Notes: generated by a model not told the origin, from the sequence alone. A stretch of DNA of 64,000 nucleotides from CAYSRC01 sp964433495 (GCA_964433495.1 CAYSRC010000003.1:14863-78862); one strand, 5' to 3'. Positions 55,685 to 64,000 are shown, counted from the stretch's first letter. A program made the numbers and translations.

Positions 55685-56036
55685 CAGGGGAGAATTAAAC
55701 TCACATAAGCCTTTTGTCGATTTGGACCTTTGGCCTTTGTCTTTTATCCATTTGCTTTTTACTTATTTAGTTTATTCTATTTCTGTTTCGTCTTGTGGTT
55801 TTCTTTCTTGTACTCGATTCTGTACTTAACTTGTTTTTTACTGCTTTTCGGCTTCCTGTTGTGCGTCCGCCGATTATTCAAAAATCTTTCATAGTCTTGT
55901 TATTGTTCACATATCTTCCTGCCTGTTTTATCTTTTTCTGCACAATCAGATCATTATCACACTATTACAATTCTGACTCTGTATCACAATCTGCCTCCGC
56001 CTAAATCTAATTCAACTCCAATCTTCGAGGTTCGTT
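55685..56036 (+). other. AT- and T-rich leader of the recombinase gene
   Basis: About 350 bases, T-rich and purine-poor, unlike the surrounding GC-rich DNA. No gene was recognised in it; short frames at 55795-56004 are not credible. It is probably a long 5' UTR or foreign insert. Confidence 0.45.
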
Positions 56037-57017
56037 ATGCAAAGCTATGCCGACTGTCCCGAGCCCTTAAGCGAGTTTCTTTTTTATCTTGAGACCATCA
56101 GAAATCTCTCCGCACGCACTGTCAACGGCTATTATATCGACCTGCGGCTTTTTATGCGCTTCATTAAGTATCGCCGCGGGCTTGTTCCGTCGGATATTGA
56201 TTTTGAGTGCATCGACATATCCGATTTTTCCCTTGACATGCTCGGGTCGGTGACGCAGATGGATATCTATGAATATCTGCATTTTGTGATGAAGGACCGC
56301 GAAAACAATGCTGCGACCCGTTCGAGAAAGGTCTCAAGCCTGCGCTCGTTTTACAAATATCTCACGGTAAAGTCACACAAGCTCAAAAACGACCCCGTAA
56401 AGGATATCGAGGTTCCGGCGCTCAAAAAGAGCCTGCCCAAGTTTCTGACCCTTGACGAGAGCCTCAGGCTGCTGGAGGTGATCGACGGAGACTATAAGGA
56501 GCGCGACTACTGCATCGTGACACTGTTTTTAAACTGCGGTATGCGCCTGAGCGAGCTTGTAGGGATAAACGACACCGACATAAGCGGCGACACCGTGCGG
56601 CTGCTCGGCAAGGGCAACAAAGAGCGCATCGTGTTTCTCAACGACGCCTGTCTCGACGCGGTTAGCCGCTATAAAAAGGTCAGGGACGCGCAGGAATACA
56701 CAAAGCGCGACCGTGACGCGCTGTTTTTGTCGCGCACGGGCTCGCGGATCACCGCGCGGCGCGTTGAGCAGATTGTCGGGGACAACCTGCAAAAGGCAGG
56801 GCTGTCGGGGCGCGGTTTTTCGCCGCACAAGCTGCGGCACACCGCCGCGACGCTCATGTACCGACACGGCAACGTCGACATGCTTGCGCTCAAGGAGATT
56901 TTGGGGCACGAGCACGTTTCAACAACCGAGATCTACACCCATATCAGCGAAGAAAAGCTCAAAAACGCCGCCGACGCCTCCCCGCTTGCAAAGGTAAAAG
57001 CGTCGAAACAGCGCTGA
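56037..57017 (+). CDS. Tyrosine recombinase, XerC/XerD family
   Basis: Tyrosine recombinase of 326 residues. The N-terminal SAM-like domain has FLFYLETIRNLSARTVNGYY and TRSRKVSSLRSFYKYL. The catalytic residues are CGMRLSELVG (Arg), LGKGNKER (Lys), HKLRHTAATLM (His and Arg), and GHEHVSTTEIYTH with the nucleophile Tyr. Length and sequence match chromosomal XerC/XerD of Clostridia rather than phage integrases, though its isolated AT-rich leader is unusual. No dif-like site was identified nearby. Confidence 0.85.
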   Translation: MQSYADCPEPLSEFLFYLETIRNLSARTVNGYYIDLRLFMRFIKYRRGLVPSDIDFECIDISDFSLDMLGSVTQMDIYEYLHFVMKDRENNAATRSRKVSSLRSFYKYLTVKSHKLKNDPVKDIEVPALKKSLPKFLTLDESLRLLEVIDGDYKERDYCIVTLFLNCGMRLSELVGINDTDISGDTVRLLGKGNKERIVFLNDACLDAVSRYKKVRDAQEYTKRDRDALFLSRTGSRITARRVEQIVGDNLQKAGLSGRGFSPHKLRHTAATLMYRHGNVDMLALKEILGHEHVSTTEIYTHISEEKLKNAADASPLAKVKASKQR

Positions 57018-57202
57018 ACCGCATTCCTTTAGGGAGATTATCGAAAGCATCAAAGCGCCGGTCGCGGCGTTTCAGGCCGATTCGGCCCCCGTACAGAAAA
57101 TCGCCAACATCCCGAGGGTCTCAAAGCAGAACGGCTCCGGGACGATTTCCGGCCGACTTAGACACATCGACCGTTCAGCTTTTTTCGGCACAAATCGTCT
57201 TT

Positions 57203-57380
57203 TATAATTATAATAACATGAAAACATCAAAACATCGACAACTGTTTTGTGCTGCCCGTAGGGTTGCAGCATTATACAGCACTCCGAAATGTGAGTATTC
57301 AGGATGGTATCACAATACACCGTTTTGTGAGAATTCTCTGTTTATCGCGAAAGCAGCTTGTTTTTAAGCTGCTTTTGCTG
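57203..57380 (+). ncRNA. Possible small RNA upstream of terminators
   Basis: TATAAT occurs twice in tandem at 57203-57208 and 57209-57214, without a good -35 box. Downstream, GTGCTG...CAGCAC near 57250-57285 can form a hairpin and AAAGCAGCTT/AAGCTGCTTTT (57350-57376) is a terminator. No protein is encoded. An alternative is that the terminator serves the recombinase. Confidence 0.3.
57350..57376 (+). terminator. Rho-independent terminator
   Basis: AAAGCAGCTTG (57350-57360) pairs with AAGCTGCTTT (57366-57375) around TTTTT; the tail is TTTTGCTG. Confidence 0.7.
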
Positions 57381-57473
57381 TTGTCTCAGGAGGCCACAGC
57401 TTGTAAAAGCCATCGACAAGCGGACACAAGCAAGGCGTTCACATTTTTAATTCAAACCAATCCCACATGCCCC

Positions 57474-57515
57474 AAAAGCATCGAAACGGTTGCAAACCGC
57501 CTCGATGCTTTTTGT
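57474..57515 (+). terminator. Second terminator in the same gap
   Basis: AAAAGCATCGA pairs with TCGATGCTTTTT; inner CGGTT/AACCG pairing adds stability. It is followed by TTTTTGTTTGG. Confidence 0.75.
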
Positions 57516-57525
57516 TTGGTTTGAT

Positions 57526-57553
57526 AAAAAACAGAGCCGGTCGCTTGACCGGC
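57526..57553 (-). terminator. Terminator of the hemerythrin-response regulator gene
   Basis: In the minus direction GCCGGTC pairs with GACCGGC and is followed by TCTGTTTTTTATC. It lies about 40 bases after the stop. Confidence 0.75.
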
Positions 57554-57592
57554 CCCGCCGCATAAACCTGTTTACCTTTACCGAAGCGGTTT

Positions 57593-58951
57593 CTATTTGC
57601 TTCTGCGCGCGAAAAATACGTCGATCTCTTTTTTTAGCTCCTCGGGCTTGGCGTTCTTCAGCAGATACCCCTCGGGCTTGAGCGGCATCACCTTGATCAT
57701 CGTCTCGGGATCCCTTCTTCCCGTGAGAAAGATGACAGGGATGTCGGCAAAGGTCTCGAGCGAGCGCAGCATCTCGAGCGTCTGTGCACCGTCCACAATC
57801 GGCATCTCGTAGTCAAGCAGGACGAGGTCGGGTCGGTTGAGGGTGATGGTTCGTATCGCAGCCGCGCCCGAAGCGGCGGACGAAACCTCGTATTCCCCGC
57901 CCAAAAGATTGACGATGCCCTGCCTGATGGTTGAGGAATCGTCAACAATCAAAATCTTTTTGCGGCCGCCCTCGCTCTCCTCCCGTTTGCGCTCGGAGAG
58001 GTATCGCTTTACCTCGTCCATGGCGTTGTCGGCCTCGATGGGCGTAGCGACGCCCTGCTCAAGAAGGTGCGGCGCAATGACACAATACGCAAAATAGCCC
58101 GCGCCCGTGTCAAACAACAGACCCGCCTGAAGCTGCTCTTTTTCAAATATCTCCTTAAACTGACCGTAGGTCAGCAGGTTTTCCTGCTTAAGCTCTAAGG
58201 AGACCCCCGAGGGTATCACCTCATTTATCCGCTGTGCAAACTGCTTTGCCGAAAACCGCACAGCATGCATGAGCATATTGTCAAGCTTGTTCGTTTGTAT
58301 CCCCATCGCCTTGCCGACGGTTTCGATGAGCAGCCTCTCTTCAAAGGCCAGCATGACCTCCTGCCGTTCCTCGGCATCTGCGCCGCCGTATACCAAGCGA
58401 TAGTAAACCCCGTCGCCGAACTTTTCACCGCCGTAAGAGTCGCTTATAAGATTCGACTCGAGGTGAAACATGTCGAAGATAAGCCTGACAATCGCGTCCT
58501 TGAGCGACGTGCTGTCCTCACCGGAAAGGCGGTTGTCCCACCGGCGCAGGCTCCTGCCCGTCATGGCGAGATCCTCGGTCTTGGTGTGGCCGATGAGCCA
58601 CCCCGCGCACACGCCGAGAAAATGAGACACGGACACATCGTTGAAATCATTCTTTTCGAGCTCTGTCTCAAGGGTCGGCAGGGTGACATCGCGAAACACC
58701 TTATGTATCTCATGGTGGCGGGCGAGACCGTCGTAGCCTATCGACTCCATATAGGCCTCTTCGTCGTCAAAGTGCTTCGCGGCGTGGGCTTTGAGATACT
58801 TGACCGCCTCCCCGAAAACCCTGCGGTTGTCCTTATTGTCATCCCTCAGCTCAAAAATCTTGTTGATGATTTTAAAGAGCCTTTGATGCTCTTTGTCAAT
58901 GTGTTCAACACCTATATTGTAGTCTTCCATCCATTCAAATTGAGTGCCCAT
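57593..58951 (-). CDS. Hemerythrin-response regulator fusion protein
   Basis: 452-residue cytoplasmic protein. Residues 1-130 are a bacteriohemerythrin: FEWMEDYNIGVEHIDKEHQR (His22), HAAKHFDDEEAYM (His60, Glu64), HHEIH (His79, His83), then GHTKTED. Residues about 150-310 form an unassigned domain (LTYGQFKEIFEKEQLQAGLL). Residues 325-452 are a receiver: ILIVDDSSTIRQ, LVLLDYEMP (phospho-Asp), FLTGR, KPEGYLLK. Oxygen- or iron-binding coupled to phosphorelay or chemotaxis is plausible. GGAGGGG precedes the ATG. No kinase gene lies nearby. Confidence 0.85.
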   Translation of the reverse strand: MGTQFEWMEDYNIGVEHIDKEHQRLFKIINKIFELRDDNKDNRRVFGEAVKYLKAHAAKHFDDEEAYMESIGYDGLARHHEIHKVFRDVTLPTLETELEKNDFNDVSVSHFLGVCAGWLIGHTKTEDLAMTGRSLRRWDNRLSGEDSTSLKDAIVRLIFDMFHLESNLISDSYGGEKFGDGVYYRLVYGGADAEERQEVMLAFEERLLIETVGKAMGIQTNKLDNMLMHAVRFSAKQFAQRINEVIPSGVSLELKQENLLTYGQFKEIFEKEQLQAGLLFDTGAGYFAYCVIAPHLLEQGVATPIEADNAMDEVKRYLSERKREESEGGRKKILIVDDSSTIRQGIVNLLGGEYEVSSAASGAAAIRTITLNRPDLVLLDYEMPIVDGAQTLEMLRSLETFADIPVIFLTGRRDPETMIKVMPLKPEGYLLKNAKPEELKKEIDVFFARRSK

Positions 58952-59164
58952 AACCCCTCCGACAGACGGTGAAGCGAACCGTCGAATTATTGCGGTAACA
59001 AAACAGTGCGACACGGTGCAACCGGCATTCGGGAACAAAAGCGCATCCAAAACAGAGCGTCGTGAACACGCGAAGCGGTTTCAACAACATTATACACCAC
59101 GCAAGACCGTTTAGACAATATGTGAAAAATTTTTTAAACCGGAAGCCGATTTATTTTATCAGTA

Positions 59165-59842
59165 TTACTTTATATCACTTGCGCAGCCGAGCAAGAACTC
59201 ATACTCGGGCACAAGCAGCGGAAAGTCGCGCGCAAGCGTTTCGGACAGCCTGTCCGAAAACACGAGGTCGCGGTCACCGCCGCTGTGAATAAAGCAGATG
59301 TTCTTTTTTTGCAGCCACTGCCTGTACTCCTCCGGCTCGTCGGCATACCGCGGTTTTTTGTACTCGTCGCCCTCCAAAGCGAAGATATCCTGCTCCTTAA
59401 ACGCCCCGTGCGCGCGCAAAAAACGCGCGTCCCGTTTCAGCACCCGCTCGCGGATAAGCGCCATGACCTCGGCGCTTGCGGCGTACCACCCGCAGCCGTA
59501 TCGGTGCCCGTCGGGCGAAAGCTCAAAAAAGAAGCCCGGCGGCGGGTTGTGCGGCAGCTCCCTCTTTCTGGAGAAGGACGCCCATATGACGTCCCTGAAG
59601 ATCGATTTGTCCTTTGTGAATCGGGTGTCGCGGTATATCCTCGAGACCGAGCGCGACACCTTGGGCTCGCAGATGAGCAGCGGGTCGATTGCATGTATCG
59701 CGGGCTCGAGCGCGGTTACAAGCTCGAACATCGGCTTGAGAACCAGCTCGTTGTACTGCTCCCTGTGCTCCGAAAACCACTGCTTTGAGTCCATCATCCT
59801 GTTTTGAAACAGAAAATCAATCGTCGCCTGTGAAAACGGCAC
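59165..59842 (-). CDS. DUF2461 family protein
   Basis: 225-residue protein matching DUF2461/TIGR02453: FLFQNRMMDSKQWFSEHREQ, YRDTRFTKDKSIFRDVIWAS, GFFFELSPDGHRYGCGWYA and LARDFPLLVPEYEFL. Function is unknown. Positions around residue 70 to 85 (SRSVSRIYRDTRF) are the family's most conserved. No operon partner is seen. Confidence 0.87.
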   Translation of the reverse strand: MPFSQATIDFLFQNRMMDSKQWFSEHREQYNELVLKPMFELVTALEPAIHAIDPLLICEPKVSRSVSRIYRDTRFTKDKSIFRDVIWASFSRKRELPHNPPPGFFFELSPDGHRYGCGWYAASAEVMALIRERVLKRDARFLRAHGAFKEQDIFALEGDEYKKPRYADEPEEYRQWLQKKNICFIHSGGDRDLVFSDRLSETLARDFPLLVPEYEFLLGCASDIK

Positions 59843-60060
59843 CGAGAATCACTCCCTCCTGCTTTCAACCGCCGCATCGCGGCCGAATTCTATTTTATCT
59901 CATTTTTTCCGGCATTTCAACGACACATTTTTTCGGCGCGGCGGCGCACAGGTCCGCGCAGCGGCGGCCGCAGAGCGGCCGAGGCCGACAAAACGGTTAA
60001 AAACAATGAGATATTTCATGTTTTTGTGTTTATTTTGCGTAGCGCGGCGCCCCAAAGATA

Positions 60061-60069
60061 TGGTATAAT
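60061..60069 (+). promoter_or_regulatory. Extended -10 promoter of pfkA
   Basis: TGGTATAAT carries the TG of an extended -10 element. No good -35 box was found, so promoter strength rests on the extension. CCGCT/AGCGG (60078-60091) forms a small hairpin in the leader. Confidence 0.6.
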
Positions 60070-60112
60070 TTAAAAAACCGCTCTTTAGCGGAAAAATGGG
60101 GGCTTGTTCAGG

Positions 60113-61192
60113 ATGAAAATCGGTATACTCACAAGCGGCGGGGATTGCCCGGGGCTCAACGCCGTCATCAGGGGCTTTGCAAAGTACGCTCTGCACGAGA
60201 TCAAAGGGGCCGAGATATACGGCATTGCCGACGGCTACGGCGGGCTCATCAGCGGCGAATATCACCTCATGAAGTCAAGCGACTTTTCGGGCATACTCAA
60301 CACGGGCGGCACGATACTCGGCACCTCACGCCAGCCCTTCAAGCTGATGACCGAAAAGGAAGAGGCCGACATGCCCTCAAAGCTTGATATGATGAAAAAG
60401 AACTACAAAAAGATGGGGCTTGATCTTCTCGTCACCCTCGGCGGCAACGGCACGCACAAGACGGCCGCCCTGCTCGCAAGCGAGGGGTGCAATGTCATCG
60501 GCATACCCAAGACCATCGACAACGACATCTGGGGCACCGACGTCACCTTCGGCTTCCACTCGGCGGTCGATGTCGCGACGCACTGCATCGACAACGTCCA
60601 CACCACGGCCGCAAGCCACGGGCGCGCCATGGTCGTTGAGCTCATGGGCAACAAGGTCGGCTGGCTCACCCTGTACGCGGGCATCGCGGGCGGCGCCGAC
60701 GTCATCATCCTGCCCGAGCTCCCCTACGACATCGACAACATCGTCGACGCGGTCGCGGGGCGTGCAAAGGCGGGCAAGGACTTCAGCATCATCGCGGTCT
60801 CGGAGGGTGCGATGGACAAGGAGGAGGCCGAGATGAAGAAAAAGGCCCGCGCGGCCAAGCGCGCCGAGGAGGGCTTCACCAATATCTCCAACCGAATCGC
60901 GAAGCAGATCACCGAAAGGTCGGGCATCGAGTGCCGCACCCTCGTGCCGGGGCACCTGCAGCGCGGCGGCAGCCCCTCGCCCTACGACAGGCTTCTCAGC
61001 ACCGAGCTCGGCTGCTTTGCGGGCAAGCTCGCAAAACAGGGCGCGTTCGGCACGACCGTCGCGATGAAGGACGGCGAGGTGTCCTACAATCTGCTGTCCG
61101 ACATCGCCGGTAAGACCAAGTGGGTGCCAACCGACCACCATCTCATAACCACCGCCAGGAGCGTGGGCATAAGCTTCGGCGAGGAAAAATAA
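60113..61192 (+). CDS. pfkA: 6-phosphofructokinase
   Basis: Phosphorylates fructose 6-phosphate, 359 residues, longer than the short ATP type (about 320). Motifs are ILTSGGDCPGLNAVIRG, GGTILGTSR, IGIPKTIDNDIWGTD (catalytic base and substrate binding) and ELMGNKVGWLTLYAG. In the donor-binding loop the sequence is LVTLGGNGTHKTA, with Asn replacing the Asp of the usual GGDGS, and Lys is in PKTIDND. This is the mixed ATP/PPi group III pattern, so the phosphoryl donor is uncertain. Upstream of ppk. Confidence 0.9.
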   Translation: MKIGILTSGGDCPGLNAVIRGFAKYALHEIKGAEIYGIADGYGGLISGEYHLMKSSDFSGILNTGGTILGTSRQPFKLMTEKEEADMPSKLDMMKKNYKKMGLDLLVTLGGNGTHKTAALLASEGCNVIGIPKTIDNDIWGTDVTFGFHSAVDVATHCIDNVHTTAASHGRAMVVELMGNKVGWLTLYAGIAGGADVIILPELPYDIDNIVDAVAGRAKAGKDFSIIAVSEGAMDKEEAEMKKKARAAKRAEEGFTNISNRIAKQITERSGIECRTLVPGHLQRGGSPSPYDRLLSTELGCFAGKLAKQGAFGTTVAMKDGEVSYNLLSDIAGKTKWVPTDHHLITTARSVGISFGEEK

Positions 61193-61342
61193 CATTTAAT
61201 GCACAGGGATACGCCGTGCTGTCCCGTCGTCCGCGCAGAGCCGCGGCGGGACGGTGCGGCGGGGTGTTCCCCGCGCCGCCGTGCGGGATCTTCGGGCGGC
61301 ATAAACAATACGTTTTAATTTAAAGGAGCTTTTCCGAGAGCC

Positions 61343-63448
61343 ATGAAGAAAAAAAAGACCGACTCCGTGACCTCGAACTCGCTGTTTGTAAGAAACAACA
61401 GAATCAACAGGGAATATTCGTGGCTGATGTTCAACGAGAGGGTCCTTGACCAGGCCTGTTCCGCCGAGGTCCCGCTGCTTGAGCGCTGCAAGTTTCTCTC
61501 GATCTTTTGCTCCAACCTCGATGAGTTTTTCATGGTCAGGGTCGGCAGCCTTGTCAACCAGATGAAGATTGAGCCCGACATGCGGGAAAACAAAACCGGA
61601 CTCACCCCCGCCCGGCAGATAAGGGGCATTTTGGCCGAGTGCCGCAGACTGTACAAAAAGCGCGACGCGGTGTATGCCGCGCTGAAGGCCGAGCTGAAGG
61701 CGCGCGAAATCTGCATCGACAGCATAAAAAACCTCACGCCCGCGCAATCGGACGAATGCCGCAGCTACTTTTTCGACAAGATCATGCCGCTGCTCTCCCC
61801 GCTTGTGCTCGACGCCAAGCACCCGCTCATCCACTTTGAAAACCTCGACACCTACATGGTGTACGAGCTCGAGAAGAACGAGCGCACGATGTACGGGATA
61901 ATGGCGGTGCACCCCAAGCTCGACACCCTCGTGCCGCTTCACCGCGGGAAAAAGCTGCACCTCGTGCCCGTCGAGGACATTGTGCGGGCGTTCGGCGATC
62001 TCGCGTTCCCGGGCTACAAGGTGAAGAGCCGGGCCGCCGTCCGCGTCGCGCGCAACGCCGACTTTGACGCTAACGTCGAGGACGCCGACATCGAGTACGA
62101 CTATGACTTTTCAAAGTTTATCAAGCGCAAGGTCGAGCTGCGGGGCTCGACGGGCGTCGTGCGCCTTGAGACCGACTGCGACAAGGATACCCTCAAGGAG
62201 TTTTTGTGCAAAAACCTAAACATAAAAAAGAACTTTGTCTTCAAGGTCAAAGGGCTTCTCAACTACAAGTTCATGCTTTCGCTGCAGCGGTATCTGCCGT
62301 CCGACAGAGCGGCGGAGCTGCGATATCCCCCCTTCCGCGGCTACGTCTCCCCCGACTGCGCCATGTCGGGCGGGATGATCGAGCGGGTGAAGAGCGGCGA
62401 CGTCTTTTTGTCCTATCCCTTTGACAGCATGGAGCCGCTTATAAAGCTCATTGAGGAGTGCGCGGGGGATCCCCGCGTTGTGAGCATAAAGATAACCATC
62501 TACCGCGTCGATTCCCATTCGCGCATTGTGGAGGCCCTGAAGAGGGCGTGCGAAAACGGCAAGGAGGTCGTCGCCGTCTTCGAGCTGTGCGCCCGCTTTG
62601 ACGAGGAAAACAACCTGTACTTTGCAAACCTGCTTCAGGAGGCGGGCTGCACCGTGTTGTACGGGGTCTCCAACTACAAGGTTCATTCCAAGATAATCTC
62701 GGTGGTTCTGTCGGACGATGACGGCATAAGCTACATCACCCACCTCGGCACCGGCAACTATAATGAGGCCACCGCGAAGCTGTACACCGACCTCAACATC
62801 ATTACCGCCGACAGCGACATCGGCATGGACGCCGCGGCCTTCTTCCGCAACATCGGCGTGCTCAACCTCGAGGACAGCTACCGGCGTCTGCTTCTGTCCC
62901 CGACGGGCTTTAAAAGCGGCATGCTCGCGCTCATAAAGCGTGAGACCGAAAAGGCGCTGCGGGGTGAAAAGGCGCACATCGCGGCAAAGATGAACAGCTT
63001 GACCGACAAGGAGCTTATCGACGCGCTCGAGCTTGCGGGCAAGAGCGGCGTCAGGGTCGAGCTGGTTGTCCGCGGCATCTGCTGTCTGCTGCCGGGCGTC
63101 GAGGGCGTCTCGGACAACATAACGGTCAGAAGCATCGTTGGGCGGTTTCTCGAGCACTCGCGCATCTACTGCTTCGGAGAGGGCGAGGACAGGGCGACCT
63201 ATATCTCAAGCGCGGATTTCATGACCCGCAACACCGACAGACGCGTCGAGATAGCGACGCCCGTGCTCGATAAGGAGATCGAAGGCAGGATACTGCATGT
63301 GCTTGATGCCCTTTTGCGCGACAACGTCAAGGCGCGCGAGCTTAAGTCGGACGGACGGTACTACCCGCCCGAGACGGCCGAGGACGAAGAGCCGTTCGAC
63401 GCGCAGCAGGAGCTTTTGCTCGAAGAGATCTCCAAGGCAAGTCTGTAA
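61343..63448 (+). CDS. ppk1: Polyphosphate kinase
   Basis: Makes long-chain polyphosphate from ATP, 701 residues, normal length. N-terminal domain: NREYSWLMFNERVLDQA and FCSNLDEFFMVRVGS. The catalytic region holds SIKITIYRVDSHSRIVEAL, ELCARFDEENN and YKVHSKIISVVL, whose His is the phosphorylated one, plus THLGTGNYNEATAKLYTD. C-terminal ICCLLPGVEGVSDNI and RIYCFGEGEDRATYISSADF with second active-site residues follow. AAAGGAG is upstream. It may be co-transcribed with pfkA across 150 bases. Confidence 0.95.
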   Translation: MKKKKTDSVTSNSLFVRNNRINREYSWLMFNERVLDQACSAEVPLLERCKFLSIFCSNLDEFFMVRVGSLVNQMKIEPDMRENKTGLTPARQIRGILAECRRLYKKRDAVYAALKAELKAREICIDSIKNLTPAQSDECRSYFFDKIMPLLSPLVLDAKHPLIHFENLDTYMVYELEKNERTMYGIMAVHPKLDTLVPLHRGKKLHLVPVEDIVRAFGDLAFPGYKVKSRAAVRVARNADFDANVEDADIEYDYDFSKFIKRKVELRGSTGVVRLETDCDKDTLKEFLCKNLNIKKNFVFKVKGLLNYKFMLSLQRYLPSDRAAELRYPPFRGYVSPDCAMSGGMIERVKSGDVFLSYPFDSMEPLIKLIEECAGDPRVVSIKITIYRVDSHSRIVEALKRACENGKEVVAVFELCARFDEENNLYFANLLQEAGCTVLYGVSNYKVHSKIISVVLSDDDGISYITHLGTGNYNEATAKLYTDLNIITADSDIGMDAAAFFRNIGVLNLEDSYRRLLLSPTGFKSGMLALIKRETEKALRGEKAHIAAKMNSLTDKELIDALELAGKSGVRVELVVRGICCLLPGVEGVSDNITVRSIVGRFLEHSRIYCFGEGEDRATYISSADFMTRNTDRRVEIATPVLDKEIEGRILHVLDALLRDNVKARELKSDGRYYPPETAEDEEPFDAQQELLLEEISKASL

Positions 63449-63605
63449 TGTGATTTAACTTTACAGACAGGACTCCTGTTGTTCGGCGTCCACCGCGGGT
63501 TGGCAGCGGACAATGCCGCCGCACAACGGCTTGCCTGTCTGGAGCAGCTTGCGTCTTCCCTTTTGTTTTGTGCTGAACGGTCGTTGATATAGAGAGAAAA
63601 AAGTC

Positions 63606-63637
63606 GAGAGGGGCGGGTCGTGTGACCTGCCCCTCTC
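63606..63637 (-). terminator. Hairpin after ppk1, T run on the minus strand
   Basis: GAGAGGGGCGGGTC (63606-63619) pairs with GACCTGCCCCTCTC (63624-63637) around GTGT. A T run follows only in the minus direction (GACTTTTTTC), so it would stop a transcript arriving from the right. It is not a typical terminator for ppk1. Confidence 0.6.
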
Positions 63638-63821
63638 GGCGTTCATTCTCTGTAAGACATTTCGGGAAAAAAAGATTCCCCTCCCCTTGAGGCCACTTGC
63701 CGCGCGGTCGAACTTAAATAAATGACAGCTTGAAAGGCGTGTAAAACCACGCCGCATGAAAATGTCCGTTCCGCTCGGCCTTAACCGCGCCGCGCGACAG
63801 CTGCGCGGCGTAATGGGAAGA

Positions 63822-63926
63822 CGCGCGGTAAGGGAGGCCGGGTTACGGCAGTTTCACGGCCATCGGTAAACCCTAAAGCTTTTGCCTGCCGCGTGGGCCA
63901 CATCTCTCAGGCTCCCTTACCGCGCG
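63822..63926. repeat. 15-bp inverted repeat enclosing 75 bases
   Basis: CGCGCGGTAAGGGAG (63822-63836) and CTCCCTTACCGCGCG (63912-63926) are perfectly complementary. The 75 bases inside can pair further (TTACGGCAG with CTGCCGCGT). The following bases are a piece of the dispersed repeat family. Confidence 0.65.
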
Positions 63927-64000
63927 CAATCGGTACGGCGTTCGGGGGTTCCCATATTCTCGGGAATTCAGCCGAGTGTAAAAAAGTACGACACTCGGCA
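63924..64000. repeat. Dispersed intergenic repeat, copy D (partial)
   Basis: CAATCGGTACGGCGTTCGG, CCATATTCTCGGGAATTCAG and CCGAGTGTAAAAAAG match the reverse complement of 42170-42300 (copy A), so it is in the same orientation as copy B. It is cut by the window end. GCCGAGTGT/ACACTCGGC at 63971-63999 is a hairpin. Confidence 0.65.

Noticed and set aside
55610..57017. Phage or integrative element carrying the tyrosine recombinase
   Set aside because: No excisionase, relaxase, phage or cargo genes adjoin and no flanking direct repeat or tRNA was seen. The sequence looks like a chromosomal Xer protein.
63461..63757. A 98-residue minus-strand frame after ppk1
   Set aside because: It crosses a strong hairpin at 63606-63637 and has no recognisable motif or ribosome site.

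Overview
The window reads as a stretch of ordinary chromosome from a GC-rich, spore-forming member of the Clostridia, most likely an Oscillospiraceae/Ruminococcaceae-type Firmicute. The evidence is the Bacillus/Clostridium gene order xseA-xseB-ispA-dxs-tlyA-nadK-argR-recN, a T-box in front of tyrS, the sporulation-type genes cwlD and spoIIM, DnaD/DnaC helicase-loading proteins, strong purine-rich ribosome binding sites and sigma-A promoters with 17-base spacers. No rRNA, tRNA, insertion sequence or prophage was found. The genus is an inference from gene content only.

Layout. 1-7394: isoprenoid/DNA-repair operon (xseA 3' part to recN). 7391-9264: tyrS with its promoter, T-box leader and terminator. 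9634-11943: a Clp ATPase with a very short middle domain. 12660-18420 (minus): M20 amidohydrolase, AlaX-type editing protein, TatD DNase and MetRS. 18697-20916: MFS transporter and pyridoxal kinase. 21420-22658 (minus): acetyltransferase and histidine phosphatase, then an XRE regulator. 23811-26546 (minus): secA, divergent from a NifU-like/GGGtGRT gene pair of unknown function. 28793-32019: nucleoside hydrolase, M20 peptidase, PHP phosphoesterase and TSCPD protein, probably one operon. 32126-34608: acetyltransferase, dnaD and dnaC. 34675-36522: ABC-F ATPase with a leader that could act as an attenuator. 37154-42029: cwlD, then metF, a separate methionine synthase activation protein and a metH that lacks this domain. 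42659-45672: luxS (minus), radA and a DUF6873-like gene. 45893-48213 (minus): asd and dapA with a duplicated leader between them. 48363-53536: queA, acetyltransferase, tgt, DUF3795 protein, yajC, a TIGR04086-like membrane protein and spoIIM. 54482-57017: membrane-anchored XRE regulator, a degenerate CRISPR-like repeat and a tyrosine recombinase with an AT-rich leader. 57593-59842 (minus): hemerythrin-response regulator fusion and a DUF2461 protein. 60113-63448: phosphofructokinase and polyphosphate kinase.

Connections. luxS, metF, the activation protein and metH all serve the activated-methyl/methionine cycle. asd and dapA begin lysine/diaminopimelate synthesis. queA and tgt make queuosine in tRNA and lie beside yajC, a common Firmicute arrangement. 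The most unusual material is between genes: a roughly 480-base dispersed repeat present as two near full-length inverted copies plus two diverged or partial ones, a candidate attenuated ABC-F leader, a duplicated leader ahead of dapA, nested palindromes in the metF promoter, and a remnant resembling a type I-C CRISPR repeat. No single new defence or mobile system is evident. The best candidate for an undescribed system is the NifU-like/GGGtGRT pair.
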